A DNA stretch of 64,000 nt, from positions 1 to 64,000 of the forward strand of contig JAJUGV010000006.1 in the NCBI GenBank assembly GCA_029265795.1. The letters are read 5' to 3'. A program made the position numbers and the translations under genes. A model generated the notes under the pieces. It was not told where the DNA came from. It searched no databases and saw nothing but the letters and a program-made list of their open reading frames with translations. The DNA comes from Alcaligenaceae bacterium. GTDB lineage: Bacteria; Pseudomonadota; Gammaproteobacteria; Burkholderiales; Burkholderiaceae_B. The first letter of the stretch is position 1. Every line of letters starts with the position of its first letter. Shown piece by piece: positions 8,001-17,673 of the stretch.

Positions 8001-9380
8001 ATGCACTTGCACATCATCGGTATCTGCGGCACTTTCATGGGAGGCCTGGCCCTCATTGCACGGGCCGCAGGGCACACCGTCACAGGATGCGACGCGGGCG
8101 TCTACCCCCCCATGAGCACGCAGCTCGCTCAACATGGAATTGATCTCATCGAGGGTTTCGATGCCGATCAGCTGTCTTTGCGGCCCGATCTGTTCGTCGT
8201 CGGTAATGTGGTGACTCGCGGCAATCCTTTGATGGAAGCCATACTCAATGCCGGCCTGCCGTATGTATCCGGCCCTCAGTGGCTGGGCGAGGAAATCCTG
8301 CGCGGCCAACACGTATTAGCAGTGGCAGGCACTCACGGTAAGACCACGACCTCTGCGATGCTCGCTCATGTGCTGGATCGCTGTGGCCTAAAGCCTAACT
8401 TCCTGATTGGTGGTGTCGCCCAGGATTTCGGCATTTCCGCCCGTTATGACCCCCGGCACACGCACTTTGTCATTGAGGCTGACGAATATGACACGGCGTT
8501 TTTCGATAAACGGTCGAAATTCCTCCATTACCGTCCGCGCACGGCCATATTGAATAATTTGGAATTCGACCACGCGGATATTTTCCCCGACCTGGGCGCA
8601 ATCGAAACCCAGTTTCACCACCTAGTGCGCACCATCCCCTCCGAAGGTCGCCTTATTTTTCCCGCCGACGATGAAGCTTTGAAGCGGGTCATCACGCGTG
8701 GCTGCTGGACGCCTGTCGAAACCTTGGGGGACGGTGGGCAATGGCAGGCTCGCGGCGAACCGGCATCAGGGTGCTTTGACGTCCTGTTGCATGGCGAGGC
8801 GGTGGGAACGGTCGACTGGCAGCATGCCGGAGGCCACAACCAGCGCAACGCCTTGGCGGCCATTGCCGCAGCCGGCCATATCGGCATAGAGCCGGTCCAA
8901 GCCATCACGGCGTTGAACAGCTTTCAGGGCGTGAAGCGACGGATGGAAGTGCGTGGCACGGTCAATGGCATTACTGTCTACGATGATTTCGCGCACCACC
9001 CCACGGCAATCGCCACAACACTGGCCGGCTTGCGGCACCAGCAGCCGGAAGGCCGCATTCTCGCGGTCATCGAACCTCGCTCAAACACGATGAAGTTGGG
9101 CGCAATGGCTGCGCGATTGCCGGGCGCATTGGAACAAGCCGATCTCGTTTTCTGCTATGGGGAACAGCAGGGCAAACATGCGCTTGGCTGGGACCCGGCC
9201 GCCGTGCTGGCCCCTCTGGGGTCACGAGCCTCCACTTGGCACAACATCGATAAAATGGTGGCTGCAATTCACGAGGCCGCTGGGCCGGGCGACCATGTAT
9301 TGGTCATGAGTAACGGAGGATTTGCCGGCATACACGAGCGTCTGCTCAAGCGCCTGGCTGAGGCAAGGAGTCAAACATGA
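8001..9380 (+). CDS. mpl: UDP-N-acetylmuramate:L-Ala-gamma-D-Glu-meso-DAP ligase
   Basis: A 459-residue Mur-ligase family enzyme. It begins MHLHIIGICGTFMGGLA, the Mpl variant of the MurC N-terminal motif, and has the P-loop GTHGKTTT at 110-117. The central ATP-binding domain includes EADEYDTAFFDKRSKF, with FAHHPTAI near 330. Mpl reattaches recycled murein tripeptide to UDP-MurNAc, bypassing de novo synthesis, so it belongs with peptidoglycan recycling (compare the AmpG-like permease at 55.3 kb). GGAGGA precedes the ATG. It overlaps the next gene by ATGA. Confidence 0.95.
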   Translation: MHLHIIGICGTFMGGLALIARAAGHTVTGCDAGVYPPMSTQLAQHGIDLIEGFDADQLSLRPDLFVVGNVVTRGNPLMEAILNAGLPYVSGPQWLGEEILRGQHVLAVAGTHGKTTTSAMLAHVLDRCGLKPNFLIGGVAQDFGISARYDPRHTHFVIEADEYDTAFFDKRSKFLHYRPRTAILNNLEFDHADIFPDLGAIETQFHHLVRTIPSEGRLIFPADDEALKRVITRGCWTPVETLGDGGQWQARGEPASGCFDVLLHGEAVGTVDWQHAGGHNQRNALAAIAAAGHIGIEPVQAITALNSFQGVKRRMEVRGTVNGITVYDDFAHHPTAIATTLAGLRHQQPEGRILAVIEPRSNTMKLGAMAARLPGALEQADLVFCYGEQQGKHALGWDPAAVLAPLGSRASTWHNIDKMVAAIHEAAGPGDHVLVMSNGGFAGIHERLLKRLAEARSQT

Positions 9381-9967
9381 TTCTCTATCTGCACGGTTTT
9401 CGTTCGTCGCCGCAATCTGCCAAGGCAAGCCTGGTCGCTCGCGCCATTCATGCAGCAGGGCGAGGCGACGACTGGCGCTGCCCGCAACTGCCTCCCAGCC
9501 CACGCCGTGCATACGAACTGGCCAATTATCTGATCGAGCAGCAAGTGGCGAAGGGCATGGACCCTCAGAACGATCTCGTCATACTGGGCTCGTCACTTGG
9601 CGGCTACTATGCCACCTGCCTGACCGAAGCGTGGCAATGCCGCGCAGTGCTCTTCAACCCCGTGGTATATGCCGCCCGAGATCTTGCGACACAAGTAGGC
9701 GAGCACACCATGTGGAATTCCGATGAACGCTTTCACTTCCTGCCCGAATACGTTGACGAACTTGCCGAAATGGCAGCGGGTAAGCCTGCTCAGCCGCAGC
9801 GCTACTGCCTGCTGGCTGCCAAGGGCGACGAAGTTCTGGACTGGCGTGAGATGGTGGATTGGTACCAGGGCTGCGAATTGCGGCTGCTGGAAGGCAGCGA
9901 CCACGGCATTTCCGATTTTGAGCAATGGCTGCCTGAAGTACTCGAACGCGTGCTGCAGCCACGCTAA
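9377..9967 (+). CDS. YqiA/YcfP-type alpha/beta-hydrolase esterase
   Basis: A 196-residue small alpha/beta hydrolase. It starts MILYLHGFRSSPQS, the family N-terminal motif. The nucleophile elbow is GSSLGG with Ser73, an Asp follows in the KGDEVLDW segment, and the catalytic His is in GSDHGISDF. Length and layout match YqiA-type esterases of unknown natural substrate. The ATGA overlap with mpl indicates translational coupling. The next gene, an RNB ribonuclease, follows after 35 bp. Confidence 0.85.
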   Translation: MILYLHGFRSSPQSAKASLVARAIHAAGRGDDWRCPQLPPSPRRAYELANYLIEQQVAKGMDPQNDLVILGSSLGGYYATCLTEAWQCRAVLFNPVVYAARDLATQVGEHTMWNSDERFHFLPEYVDELAEMAAGKPAQPQRYCLLAAKGDEVLDWREMVDWYQGCELRLLEGSDHGISDFEQWLPEVLERVLQPR

Positions 9968-10002
9968 AACCCGCCGCTCCTGCGGCATCAAGCAAAGACA
10001 TC

Positions 10003-11889
10003 ATGTACGTTCTTTATGAAGAAAGCGGCGTTTTCAAGGCCGCAAGGGTTTTCTCCCGAGCAGACTCCACCATGCAAGTAGAGTCCGAATCGGGTAAACG
10101 CAGCAAGATCAAGAACGCCAACGTGCTGTTCGAGTTCGAGACGCCTGAGCCGGCGAAACTGCTCAGTCAGGCCCAGGCCGCAGCCGAAGAAATAGAAATC
10201 GATTTTCTGTGGGAATGCGCCCCACAAGAAGAACTGGAAGCCATCAGCTTCGCCGAAGAATATTACGGGCACACACCAAACGCCGTAGAAAAAGCGGCAC
10301 TGATTTTTGCCTTGAGCAGCGCTCCCGCGTACTTCCATCGGCGCGGCAAGGGTCGCTACCGACCAGCACCACCAGACATCCTGGAAGCAGCTCTGGCGGC
10401 AATCGAAAAGAAACGACTACAGGCGGAACAGCAACAGCGCTGGACCGATCAATTGTTGGCTGGTGAGCTACCCGACGAAATCCGCCAGGTCGCCACCTCG
10501 CTGCTGACCCGGCCGGACAAGAACTCAAACGAGTGGAAGGCCTTTGCCGCGGCCGTAGAGCAGAAGAAGACGACGCCCGAACGTTTGCTGCTGTCGGTAG
10601 GCGCGTGGCCACATCCGCTTGCGTTGCATCAGGCTCGATTTATGGCTACCCACTTTCCCAAGGGCAGCACCTTCCCGGCTGTGGCGGTACACACCGCCTT
10701 CGACGACCTTCCTGTAGCCGATGTGGTCGCCTATTCGATGGACGACAGCTTCACTACAGAAGTCGACGACGCGATTTCCGTCACGGTCCTGGGCGAAGAC
10801 GTGATCCGTCTTGGCATTCATATTGCGGCACCGGGCCTGGCGATCGAACGCGATGGCGAGCTGGACCGTCTGGCACGCTCACGGATGTCTACAGTGTATA
10901 CACCGGGAAACAAGATCCCGATGCTACCTGGCGAAGTCATATCCGCGTTTTCATTGGATGCGGGCAAACTACGGCCCGCCCTTTCCCTCTATATCGATGC
11001 CAACCTGGCGACCGGCGAGATGCTGAATCAAGAGACGCGTCTGGAACGCATCACTGTCGCCGAGAACCTGCGTCACGACATGCTCGATGATGAGGTCACT
11101 GCCGAGGCATTGGCCGATGCGTCCGCCGTTCTGCCTTACGATGAGTGGCTGCGCCCATTGTGGCGTTACGCGCAGCATCTATACGCACAGCGGGAAACCG
11201 TTCGTGGCAAGGCTGAAAGCAATGGCCGTGTGGAATACAGCTTCGTCCTCGAAGGCCCGCACGACGACCCAAACACCCGGGTTAGATTGGTTCCCCGTCG
11301 CCGCGATGCGCCTTTGGACCGAATCATCTCTGAATACATGATATTGGCCAACAATCTGTGGGGAGGCCTGTTGGCCCAACACGGAGTTCCCGGCATCTAC
11401 CGTTCACAGCAGGCCGGCAGAGTGCGCATGTCAACGCACGCCTTGCCACATGAGGCGATTGGCGTGCCTTACTATGCCTGGTCGACTTCACCGTTGCGCC
11501 GCTATGTCGATCTCGTGAATCAGTGGCAGGTCATCGCCACCGCCCGTCATGGCGTGTCGGCGAGGCTGGCGGCCCCGTTCAAACCCAAAGATGCCGATCT
11601 GTTCGCCATTATTGGCGCTTTCGATGCGCAGTATTCGGCATGGGGCGATTACCAGAGCACCATGGAACGCTATTGGGCGCTGCGCTGGCTGCAGCAACAA
11701 GGGGTGCAGACCATCGAAGCCGCGGTGTTACGCGACGACCTTGTGCGTCTCGAAGGTGTCCCCCTGGTTGTCAGGGTCCCCGGCCTTCCGCCCCTTGAGC
11801 GTGGGCACAAAGTAGTCATCGACATTCTCGGCTACGACGAGCTCTCGCTTGAAGTGGAATGCCGCCTGCGCGACACTGCCCCTGTCTGA
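10003..11889 (+). CDS. RNB-domain 3'-5' exoribonuclease (RNase II-like)
   Basis: A 628-residue protein. Residues 1-210 are an N-terminal region specific to this betaproteobacterial subgroup and contain a Lys/Gln-rich helix near 133-146. The RNB catalytic domain starts near 225. The metal-binding signature SMDDSFTTEVDDA lies at 245-257, followed by GIHIA and GNKIPMLP as in RNase II/R. Relative to E. coli RNase II, the position of Asp207 is Glu here, while the other three acidic residues are kept. The C-terminal S1-like end is short. The expected role is processive mRNA decay. It sits inside the mpl-to-mtgA gene string. Confidence 0.88.
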   Translation: MYVLYEESGVFKAARVFSRADSTMQVESESGKRSKIKNANVLFEFETPEPAKLLSQAQAAAEEIEIDFLWECAPQEELEAISFAEEYYGHTPNAVEKAALIFALSSAPAYFHRRGKGRYRPAPPDILEAALAAIEKKRLQAEQQQRWTDQLLAGELPDEIRQVATSLLTRPDKNSNEWKAFAAAVEQKKTTPERLLLSVGAWPHPLALHQARFMATHFPKGSTFPAVAVHTAFDDLPVADVVAYSMDDSFTTEVDDAISVTVLGEDVIRLGIHIAAPGLAIERDGELDRLARSRMSTVYTPGNKIPMLPGEVISAFSLDAGKLRPALSLYIDANLATGEMLNQETRLERITVAENLRHDMLDDEVTAEALADASAVLPYDEWLRPLWRYAQHLYAQRETVRGKAESNGRVEYSFVLEGPHDDPNTRVRLVPRRRDAPLDRIISEYMILANNLWGGLLAQHGVPGIYRSQQAGRVRMSTHALPHEAIGVPYYAWSTSPLRRYVDLVNQWQVIATARHGVSARLAAPFKPKDADLFAIIGAFDAQYSAWGDYQSTMERYWALRWLQQQGVQTIEAAVLRDDLVRLEGVPLVVRVPGLPPLERGHKVVIDILGYDELSLEVECRLRDTAPV

Positions 11890-11907
11890 GGTACCGCAGC
11901 ATCCGTC

Positions 11908-12792
11908 ATGTCCGTGCTAGCCGCCCGCCTTCTGCAGATACGTGGTCGTCGCGACGACCACCTTGGTATCGCCCTGCTGATCTCACTGGTGATCCATGGC
12001 GGGTTGCTGGCCGTGCACTTCGCACAACCGGCTTCTCCTCCTTCCCCGCGCGAGCCTACGCTGGAAGTCGTGCTACTGAATGTGCGCGGCGACACTGAAG
12101 CGCAGCAACCCCAGGTGCTGGCACAGCATGATTTCGAAGGAGGCGGGTCAGCCGACGAAGCAACGATTGCGTCCAGCCCTTTGCCGCTTACGGCGGAAGA
12201 CGCACCCTACGAAGTGGTGCTGGCAGCCTTGCTTCAACGGCAGAAAGAGTTGGAGGCCGAGCAGGAGCGACTATTGACGCTGCTTGAGACACGTGCTGAA
12301 GCGGCTGTCTCCGACACAGCGCAGTCCGGCGACGTACCCGCCGAGCCGGGTGAAGATGAGCTGTACCAGGAAAGCCTGATTGTCAACGCACAGATCGCCG
12401 CTCTCAAGGAAAAGATCGAACGCTACAACGCGCGGCCCCGCTACCAGTTCGTGGGCCCATCTGCGCAGTCGGTTGCGCAGGCTCGCTATGTCGAAGCCTG
12501 GCGGCAAAAGATTGAGCTGCTCGGTACCGAACATTACCCAGATGAAGCGCGCGGCAAGATTTACGGCAGTCTGCAGCTCACGGTCTATATCCGACGAGAC
12601 GGCTCGCTGGAGCGCGTAGAAATTGACGAGCCCGCCACACAGGCGGTCTTGAACCAAGCGGCGCTGCGCATCGTACAGCTCGCCGCGCCCTTCCCGCCCC
12701 TTCCTCCGGAGCTTGCCAGGGACACTGACATTCTGGCCATTACCCGGACATGGCATTTCACACACGAACAACTGGAGACCAGGCAGCCTTGA
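11908..12792 (+). CDS. TonB-like energy transducer protein
   Basis: A 294-residue protein with one N-terminal transmembrane helix (about 20-38, after an Arg-rich cytoplasmic start), a periplasmic linker with coiled-coil character (about 100-170, rich in Gln/Glu/Arg), and a C-terminal TonB domain. The YPDEARGKIYGSLQLTVYIRRDG segment near 208-230 is the conserved beta-hairpin region. No exbB/exbD or TonB-dependent receptor lies nearby, so it may not serve iron uptake. It is fixed between the RNB nuclease and aroE, and its stop overlaps the proposed aroE TTG start. Confidence 0.82.
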   Translation: MSVLAARLLQIRGRRDDHLGIALLISLVIHGGLLAVHFAQPASPPSPREPTLEVVLLNVRGDTEAQQPQVLAQHDFEGGGSADEATIASSPLPLTAEDAPYEVVLAALLQRQKELEAEQERLLTLLETRAEAAVSDTAQSGDVPAEPGEDELYQESLIVNAQIAALKEKIERYNARPRYQFVGPSAQSVAQARYVEAWRQKIELLGTEHYPDEARGKIYGSLQLTVYIRRDGSLERVEIDEPATQAVLNQAALRIVQLAAPFPPLPPELARDTDILAITRTWHFTHEQLETRQP

Positions 12793-13649
12793 AGCCGCAC
12801 ACCCCCACCACGACTCTGCGCTACGCCGTCATTGGCAACCCCGTCGAACACAGCCGCTCACCGGCCATTCATCAGGCGTTCGCACGCCAATGCGGCATCG
12901 CGCTGGAATACGACAAGCTGCTCGCGCCCCTGGACGGGTTTTCCGCGACGGTCGATGAGTTCTTCTCGCAAGGGGGTAAGGGGCTGAACGTCACGGTGCC
13001 CTTCAAAGAAGAAGCCTACAACTTGACGCGCGGTGCGCAAAGCCGCCGTGCGGAGCTGGCCGGTGCGGTCAATACTCTGTGGAAAGAGAACGGCCGCCTG
13101 CATGGCTGCAACACTGATGGGGTGGGGCTGCTCTCCGACCTGCGTCGCCTCGGGCATGATCCACAAAGTCGACGTGTACTGCTGGTGGGAGCCGGGGGCG
13201 CCGCTCGTGGCGTGCTGCTGCCCTTGCTGGAAGCCGGCTGTGCACAACTGCATATTGTGAATCGCAGTGTAGAACGCGCACACCGACTGCTCGCCGAAGT
13301 CCAGGCGCAGCTACCGCAATACGCCGCCAGGATGTCATCGGGGTCTCTGCCGGATGCAGGGCGGGCCTGGGATATTGTCATCAACGCCACCTCGGGCAGT
13401 CTGTCCGGTCAGGCTCCCGCGCTACCGGAAGGGCTCTACGCCAACAACGCGTTAGCCTACGACATGGTCTACGCCAGCGAGCCGACGGCATTCATGCTGC
13501 AGGCACGCGCCGCGGGCGCCGGCCAATGCGCCGATGGCCTGGGTATGCTGGTGGGGCAAGCTGCGGTCAGTTTTGAGATCTGGCACGGCGTCATGCCACA
13601 GACAGAAGCTGTTCTCGCGCAATTGCGTGAAGCGTTGCACGCTGCCTGA
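12789..13649 (+). CDS. aroE: Shikimate dehydrogenase
   Basis: A 286-residue NADP-dependent enzyme reducing 3-dehydroshikimate to shikimate. Motifs are GNPVEHSRSPAIH (substrate binding), NVTVPFKE with the catalytic Lys, and the nucleotide-binding GAGGAARG. The ORF track opens at an upstream ATG (12750), but that would overlap the tonB-like gene by 43 bp. A TTG at 12789 forms a TTGA overlap with its stop and has GGAG about 11 bases upstream, so I prefer it. The exact start is uncertain. It is followed by mtgA after 5 bp. Confidence 0.92.
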   Translation: MKPHTPTTTLRYAVIGNPVEHSRSPAIHQAFARQCGIALEYDKLLAPLDGFSATVDEFFSQGGKGLNVTVPFKEEAYNLTRGAQSRRAELAGAVNTLWKENGRLHGCNTDGVGLLSDLRRLGHDPQSRRVLLVGAGGAARGVLLPLLEAGCAQLHIVNRSVERAHRLLAEVQAQLPQYAARMSSGSLPDAGRAWDIVINATSGSLSGQAPALPEGLYANNALAYDMVYASEPTAFMLQARAAGAGQCADGLGMLVGQAAVSFEIWHGVMPQTEAVLAQLREALHAA

Positions 13650-13654
13650 TTACT

Positions 13655-14353
13655 ATGCTGCGTTTGTTTAGGACACTGCTGCTTGCCGCAACAATTCTTG
13701 TGGTGCTCTACCAGGTTGGCCTGTTCATTCTGGTGCTTTGGTATGGCTTCTACAACCCGTCCAGCACAGCCATCATGCAGCAGACTCTACGCGAACTGCG
13801 CCGTGATGATCCAGAGGCAGAACTGGCGCATCAATGGGTGCCATACGAACAGATCAGCGTGCATGTGAAGCGTGCTGTCGTCGCTTCGGAAGATTCCAAC
13901 TTCGTAAACCATACAGGGGTCGAATGGCAGGACATCAAGCGGGCGTGGCAGTACAACCGCCAGCAGGCCGCCCAGGGCAGCAATGCCATGCGTGGAGGTT
14001 CCACCATTTCGCAGCAGCTGGCCAAGAACCTATTTCTGTCGAACTCCCGTAGTTATGTGCGTAAGGGGCAGGAGCTCATCATCACCTATATGATCGAGCT
14101 TACTATGAGTAAGGAGCGTATTCTCGAGCTCTATCTGAACGTGGCCCAGTGGGGTGTGAATGTATTTGGTATTCAGGCCGCCGCCCGGCATTATTACAAG
14201 AGCCAGGCCTCGGAACTGGGCCCGCGCCAAGCAGCGCGGCTGGCTTCCATGTTGCCACGACCTGCCTATTATGACCGCAGGGGTGATACCAACTATCTGC
14301 GTTCGCGTACCGCCACCATACAAAAACGTATGCGACTGGTGGAGGTCCCCTGA
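13655..14353 (+). CDS. mtgA: Monofunctional biosynthetic peptidoglycan transglycosylase
   Basis: A 232-residue glycosyltransferase family 51 protein with a single N-terminal membrane anchor (about 6-30). The catalytic Glu79 lies in VVASEDSNF, followed by GGSTISQQLAKNLFL, the family's second signature. There is no penicillin-binding domain, so it polymerises glycan strands from lipid II without crosslinking. Length is typical (about 230-245). It lies 5 bp after aroE and is likely in the same transcript. Confidence 0.95.
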   Translation: MLRLFRTLLLAATILVVLYQVGLFILVLWYGFYNPSSTAIMQQTLRELRRDDPEAELAHQWVPYEQISVHVKRAVVASEDSNFVNHTGVEWQDIKRAWQYNRQQAAQGSNAMRGGSTISQQLAKNLFLSNSRSYVRKGQELIITYMIELTMSKERILELYLNVAQWGVNVFGIQAAARHYYKSQASELGPRQAARLASMLPRPAYYDRRGDTNYLRSRTATIQKRMRLVEVP

Positions 14354-14479
14354 TCGACTTCATACGCTGAATGGCCTGGGTGGCGGCCATGGCCTGGCGG
14401 TTGGGGAATATGACGATGCCCCGACAAGCCAGTAATGTTAACCTTGCATATTTAGCACTTCCAGCATCAACCCTTCTCC

Positions 14480-15658
14480 ATGCGCACGACCCGCCGCTAT
14501 CTTGCGAAAGAGATCTACCGATCCAGCTCCGTCGTGCTCATCGCTCTTCTGGGGCTGTTCACATTCTTTGCGCTGATAGAAGAGCTCGACAAGGTCGGCC
14601 GTGGCTTTACCTTGATCAATCTGTTCTACATGCAGGCGCTCGCCCTGCCGACTTACCTCTACGACTTGCTGCCGATTGGTGTGCTGATCGGTTCGGTGCT
14701 TGCTCTGGCCAGCCTCGCCCAACGTAACGAATTGGTCATTTTGCGGGTTTCCGGCATCAGCGGCTTCAAGCTTCTGGGCATGCTGTGGATGGTGACCATT
14801 CCGTGGGTGGTGGGCGCGTTTCTGCTTTCTGAAGTCATCACACCTGCAGCCGAGCTTAAGGCCAGCGACGTCAGTTTGCGCTTGTTGGGCCGCGCTGAAG
14901 GCGGCCGCATGGTCAGTGGCTATTGGTTCAAGGAAACCGACGCCCAGGGCGGCACTCGCATTATCAATATTTCGCAACTGAGCGCGGACGGCACGGTCAG
15001 CGACATCACTCTTTATGAATTCCGTGCAGGGCAGGAACTGGCCTCGATGTCACAGGCGCCGAAAGGGCGCTTCAGCGGCGGGTCGCTATACCTGAATGAA
15101 GTGACACAGACGGTAATCGACGAATCGTCCATCAATGCGCTCGGCGATGCACGTACACCAGAGAAACCTGTTACCCGCATCGAACACGTTCCTGAACGCA
15201 TGCTGGAAACGAGTTTGACTCCCGAGCGCTTAATCGCCCGGGTGCTGACGCCGGAACGGATGTCCATACTGAATCTGGCTGACTACATCCGTTACCTGGC
15301 CGATAACAACCTGCAGACAGAAAGGCAGGTTGTGGCGCTTTGGCGAAAAATCGCCTATCCGTTCACCCTTTTTGTGATGATGACCATCGCGGCCCCCGTC
15401 GCCTTCATGCAGACGCGCAGAGGCGGCGTAGGCAGCAAAGTATTCATTGGCATTCTGCTGGGTGTAGGCTTTTTCATGGCCAACCAGCTGGCCCTGAACG
15501 TCGGCATGCTTAGCCGCTGGGCGCCGTGGGTAACTGCATTAGTGCCCAATCTGGGCGCACTGGCGATGGCACTCAGTGCCCTGCTGCTGATGGAAAACCA
15601 ACATCGGGTGCGTCGTTTTATCCAGACACGCGTACCCTGGAGCAAAACCCTGGCATGA
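14480..15658 (+). CDS. lptG: LPS export ABC transporter permease LptG
   Basis: A 392-residue YjgP/YjgQ-family permease with three N-terminal membrane helices, a large periplasmic beta-jellyroll domain (about 125-270) and three C-terminal helices. The N-terminus [14 protein letters not shown] and the [16 protein letters not shown] segment are typical of LptG. With LptF and LptB it pulls lipopolysaccharide from the inner membrane. The partner lptF is not adjacent here. A 126-bp gap precedes it with no recognised gene. The stop overlaps the apaH start (ATGA). Confidence 0.92.
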   Translation: MRTTRRYLAKEIYRSSSVVLIALLGLFTFFALIEELDKVGRGFTLINLFYMQALALPTYLYDLLPIGVLIGSVLALASLAQRNELVILRVSGISGFKLLGMLWMVTIPWVVGAFLLSEVITPAAELKASDVSLRLLGRAEGGRMVSGYWFKETDAQGGTRIINISQLSADGTVSDITLYEFRAGQELASMSQAPKGRFSGGSLYLNEVTQTVIDESSINALGDARTPEKPVTRIEHVPERMLETSLTPERLIARVLTPERMSILNLADYIRYLADNNLQTERQVVALWRKIAYPFTLFVMMTIAAPVAFMQTRRGGVGSKVFIGILLGVGFFMANQLALNVGMLSRWAPWVTALVPNLGALAMALSALLLMENQHRVRRFIQTRVPWSKTLA

Positions 15659-16494
15659 CCTCCCCAGCTTCCATCTGGATGATTGGAGACGTGCAGGGCT
15701 GTAACAATGCCCTGTTGCGCCTGCTCGATCATCCCGACATTGCTTCCGACCAACAAGCCCGATTCTGGTTTGCGGGCGATCTGGTCAATCGCGGCCCTAA
15801 CTCGCTACAGACACTGCGCACCATTATGTCGCTTGGCGACCGAGCCACCTGTGTTCTGGGCAATCACGACTTTCATTTGCTCGCCATTGCCGCTGGAATT
15901 AAGAAGCCCGGCAAGTCAGACACCTTTCATGACATTCTGGCAGCGCCGGATGCTGCGGGAATCATTGACTGGGTGCGCCACCGACCCCTGATGCATCGCG
16001 AACACGGGCACATTATGGTGCATGCCGGCATTCTCGCTCCGTGGAGCGCGCAGCAGGCCATGGAGCTGGCCGGCGAAGTTGAAGCGGCTTTACGTGGCCC
16101 GCAGTGGAAATCGGCACTCAAAGAAATTTATGGAAACGAGCCCACTTTCTGGGAAAGCGGCCTGGACAAGGGTAAGCGGCTGCGTGTGATTGTGAACGCC
16201 ATGACGCGCATGCGCATGTGTACGCCCCAGGGAAGAATGAACTTCTCGTACAAACAGGCGCCGGGGGTCGATAGTGGCCTGGTGCCTTGGTTTGATGTTC
16301 CGGGAAGAGTCATCGAGAACGAAACCATCGTCTTTGGCCACTGGTCTACGCTGGGTCTGATGATAAGGCCTGATGCGATTTGTCTGGACACCGGATGCGT
16401 ATGGGGCCGACAGCTCACGGCACTGCGCATGCACGACCACAAACTGGTACAGGTTAACTGCCCGGCGGAACGGACGCCCGCCGCAGCAGAGTGA
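15655..16494 (+). CDS. apaH: Symmetrical diadenosine tetraphosphatase
   Basis: A 279-residue metallophosphatase that hydrolyses Ap4A to two ADP. The calcineurin-like motifs appear in order: GDVQGC near 11, [11 protein letters not shown] near 40 and GNHDFH near 70. The ATG at 15655 overlaps the lptG stop; the track's 43-codon upstream extension lies wholly within lptG and is rejected. Length fits the family (about 270-282). It converges with plsC, with a 4-bp gap. Confidence 0.95.
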   Translation: MTSPASIWMIGDVQGCNNALLRLLDHPDIASDQQARFWFAGDLVNRGPNSLQTLRTIMSLGDRATCVLGNHDFHLLAIAAGIKKPGKSDTFHDILAAPDAAGIIDWVRHRPLMHREHGHIMVHAGILAPWSAQQAMELAGEVEAALRGPQWKSALKEIYGNEPTFWESGLDKGKRLRVIVNAMTRMRMCTPQGRMNFSYKQAPGVDSGLVPWFDVPGRVIENETIVFGHWSTLGLMIRPDAICLDTGCVWGRQLTALRMHDHKLVQVNCPAERTPAAAE

Positions 16495-16498
16495 CCCC

Positions 16499-17242
16499 CT
16501 ACTCTACGTTCACAATGTCGCGAATCATACGCTCCGCGCGTTCTGCCATCGCGACACGGCCCAGTTGAGCCGCCTCTGCCGCACTGGTCACGGGGCAAAA
16601 AACCACCTCAACGACTTTACCGGTCGAAGTCAGCAAATACCAGAGGTTATGCGCCAGCGACTGGTCGCCTACAAACGCATACCGGGTCGTACGCCGCCCA
16701 CGATGCAGAAATAACAAAGCCACCGGCTGGATGTCGACACCGGCGCGTAGCGCCGGCTCAAACAGACTGCTGTGAAAAGGCAATACGGTGAGCCCCAGGC
16801 TTGTCGTGCTCTCGGGAAACAGCCCAACGGCCTCGCCCCGTGCAAAACGTTCACTCATCTGATGCCCCACCGCCCGCACCGCATGGCGACGACCGCGCTC
16901 AATGAATAGTGTTCCAGCCCCTGCCACCAGCCACCCCAGCAAGGGCCATTTACGGATATCGCTCTTAGCGATGAAGGAGACGGCCCGTACGCTATCCAGC
17001 ACGAAGATATCCACCCAAGACACATGGTTGGATACCCACAAGACCGCACCCTCGGTCTTGGGCTGACCTCTGACGCGTATTTTCACGCCGCAACAGGCCA
17101 TCAAAACGCGCGACCAATTGCGAATCAGCCACTGCCGCTGACGCAGGCGCACGGCCGGGAACACGAGAACAACCGTTGCAAGCCCCCCCAGCACCCAGCT
17201 GATGAGCAAGACCAGACGAAACGGGAAAAGCAGAAAACCCAC
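16499..17242 (-). CDS. plsC: 1-acyl-sn-glycerol-3-phosphate acyltransferase
   Basis: A 247-residue membrane-associated acyltransferase making phosphatidic acid. It has an N-terminal membrane helix region (about 5-30) and the HxxxxD motif in SNHVSWVDIFVLD. The second block with FIERGRRHA and the third with LFPESTTS also fit. It is transcribed after ruvX with a 6-bp gap, so yqgE-ruvX-plsC probably form one unit. A lysophospholipid-specific variant cannot be excluded. Confidence 0.88.
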   Translation of the reverse strand: MGFLLFPFRLVLLISWVLGGLATVVLVFPAVRLRQRQWLIRNWSRVLMACCGVKIRVRGQPKTEGAVLWVSNHVSWVDIFVLDSVRAVSFIAKSDIRKWPLLGWLVAGAGTLFIERGRRHAVRAVGHQMSERFARGEAVGLFPESTTSLGLTVLPFHSSLFEPALRAGVDIQPVALLFLHRGRRTTRYAFVGDQSLAHNLWYLLTSTGKVVEVVFCPVTSAAEAAQLGRVAMAERAERMIRDIVNVE

Positions 17243-17248
17243 CCCGCG

Positions 17249-17662
17249 TTATCCTTCCCTGCTGTTTTCAGGAAGGGCGTCAAGGTAGCGCTGAAGTATC
17301 AGTGCCGCCGCCACGGCGTCATCATCGGCGTTGTTGCCGAGGATAGCCTGTGCCTCAACACTGGTACCCCGCTCATCAACCAGTTCCACGGCAACGCCAT
17401 AACGCCCATGAAGCTGATTGGCAAAACGTCTGCAACGTAGCGAGGCATACTGTTCGCCGCCCTCAGTGGTAAGCGGCAAGCCGACCACCACCCGATTTGG
17501 CTCCCACTGCTCAAGTAGTGCTTCTATCGCCTTGAAGCGTTGCTCGCGTGTGACGGGGCGCAATACTTCGAGCGGCCTGGCGTGGCGGGTCAGCGTATTG
17601 CCTATTGCAACGCCGATCTTCTTGAGACCGAAGTCGAAGGCTAGCAAGGTTTCATCCGCCAC
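17249..17662 (-). CDS. ruvX: YqgF-family putative pre-16S rRNA nuclease
   Basis: A 137-residue RNase H-fold protein. The N-terminal LLAFDFGLKKIGVAIGNTLT contains the catalytic Asp, and VVGLPLTTEGGEQ and DERGTSVEAQ hold further conserved acidic residues. Members process the 5' end of 16S rRNA and were earlier named as Holliday junction resolvases. The partner order yqgE-yqgF is conserved in many proteobacteria; here yqgE is 11 bp upstream. Confidence 0.93.
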   Translation of the reverse strand: MADETLLAFDFGLKKIGVAIGNTLTRHARPLEVLRPVTREQRFKAIEALLEQWEPNRVVVGLPLTTEGGEQYASLRCRRFANQLHGRYGVAVELVDERGTSVEAQAILGNNADDDAVAAALILQRYLDALPENSREG

Positions 17663-17673
17663 ACCGCCCTTCC

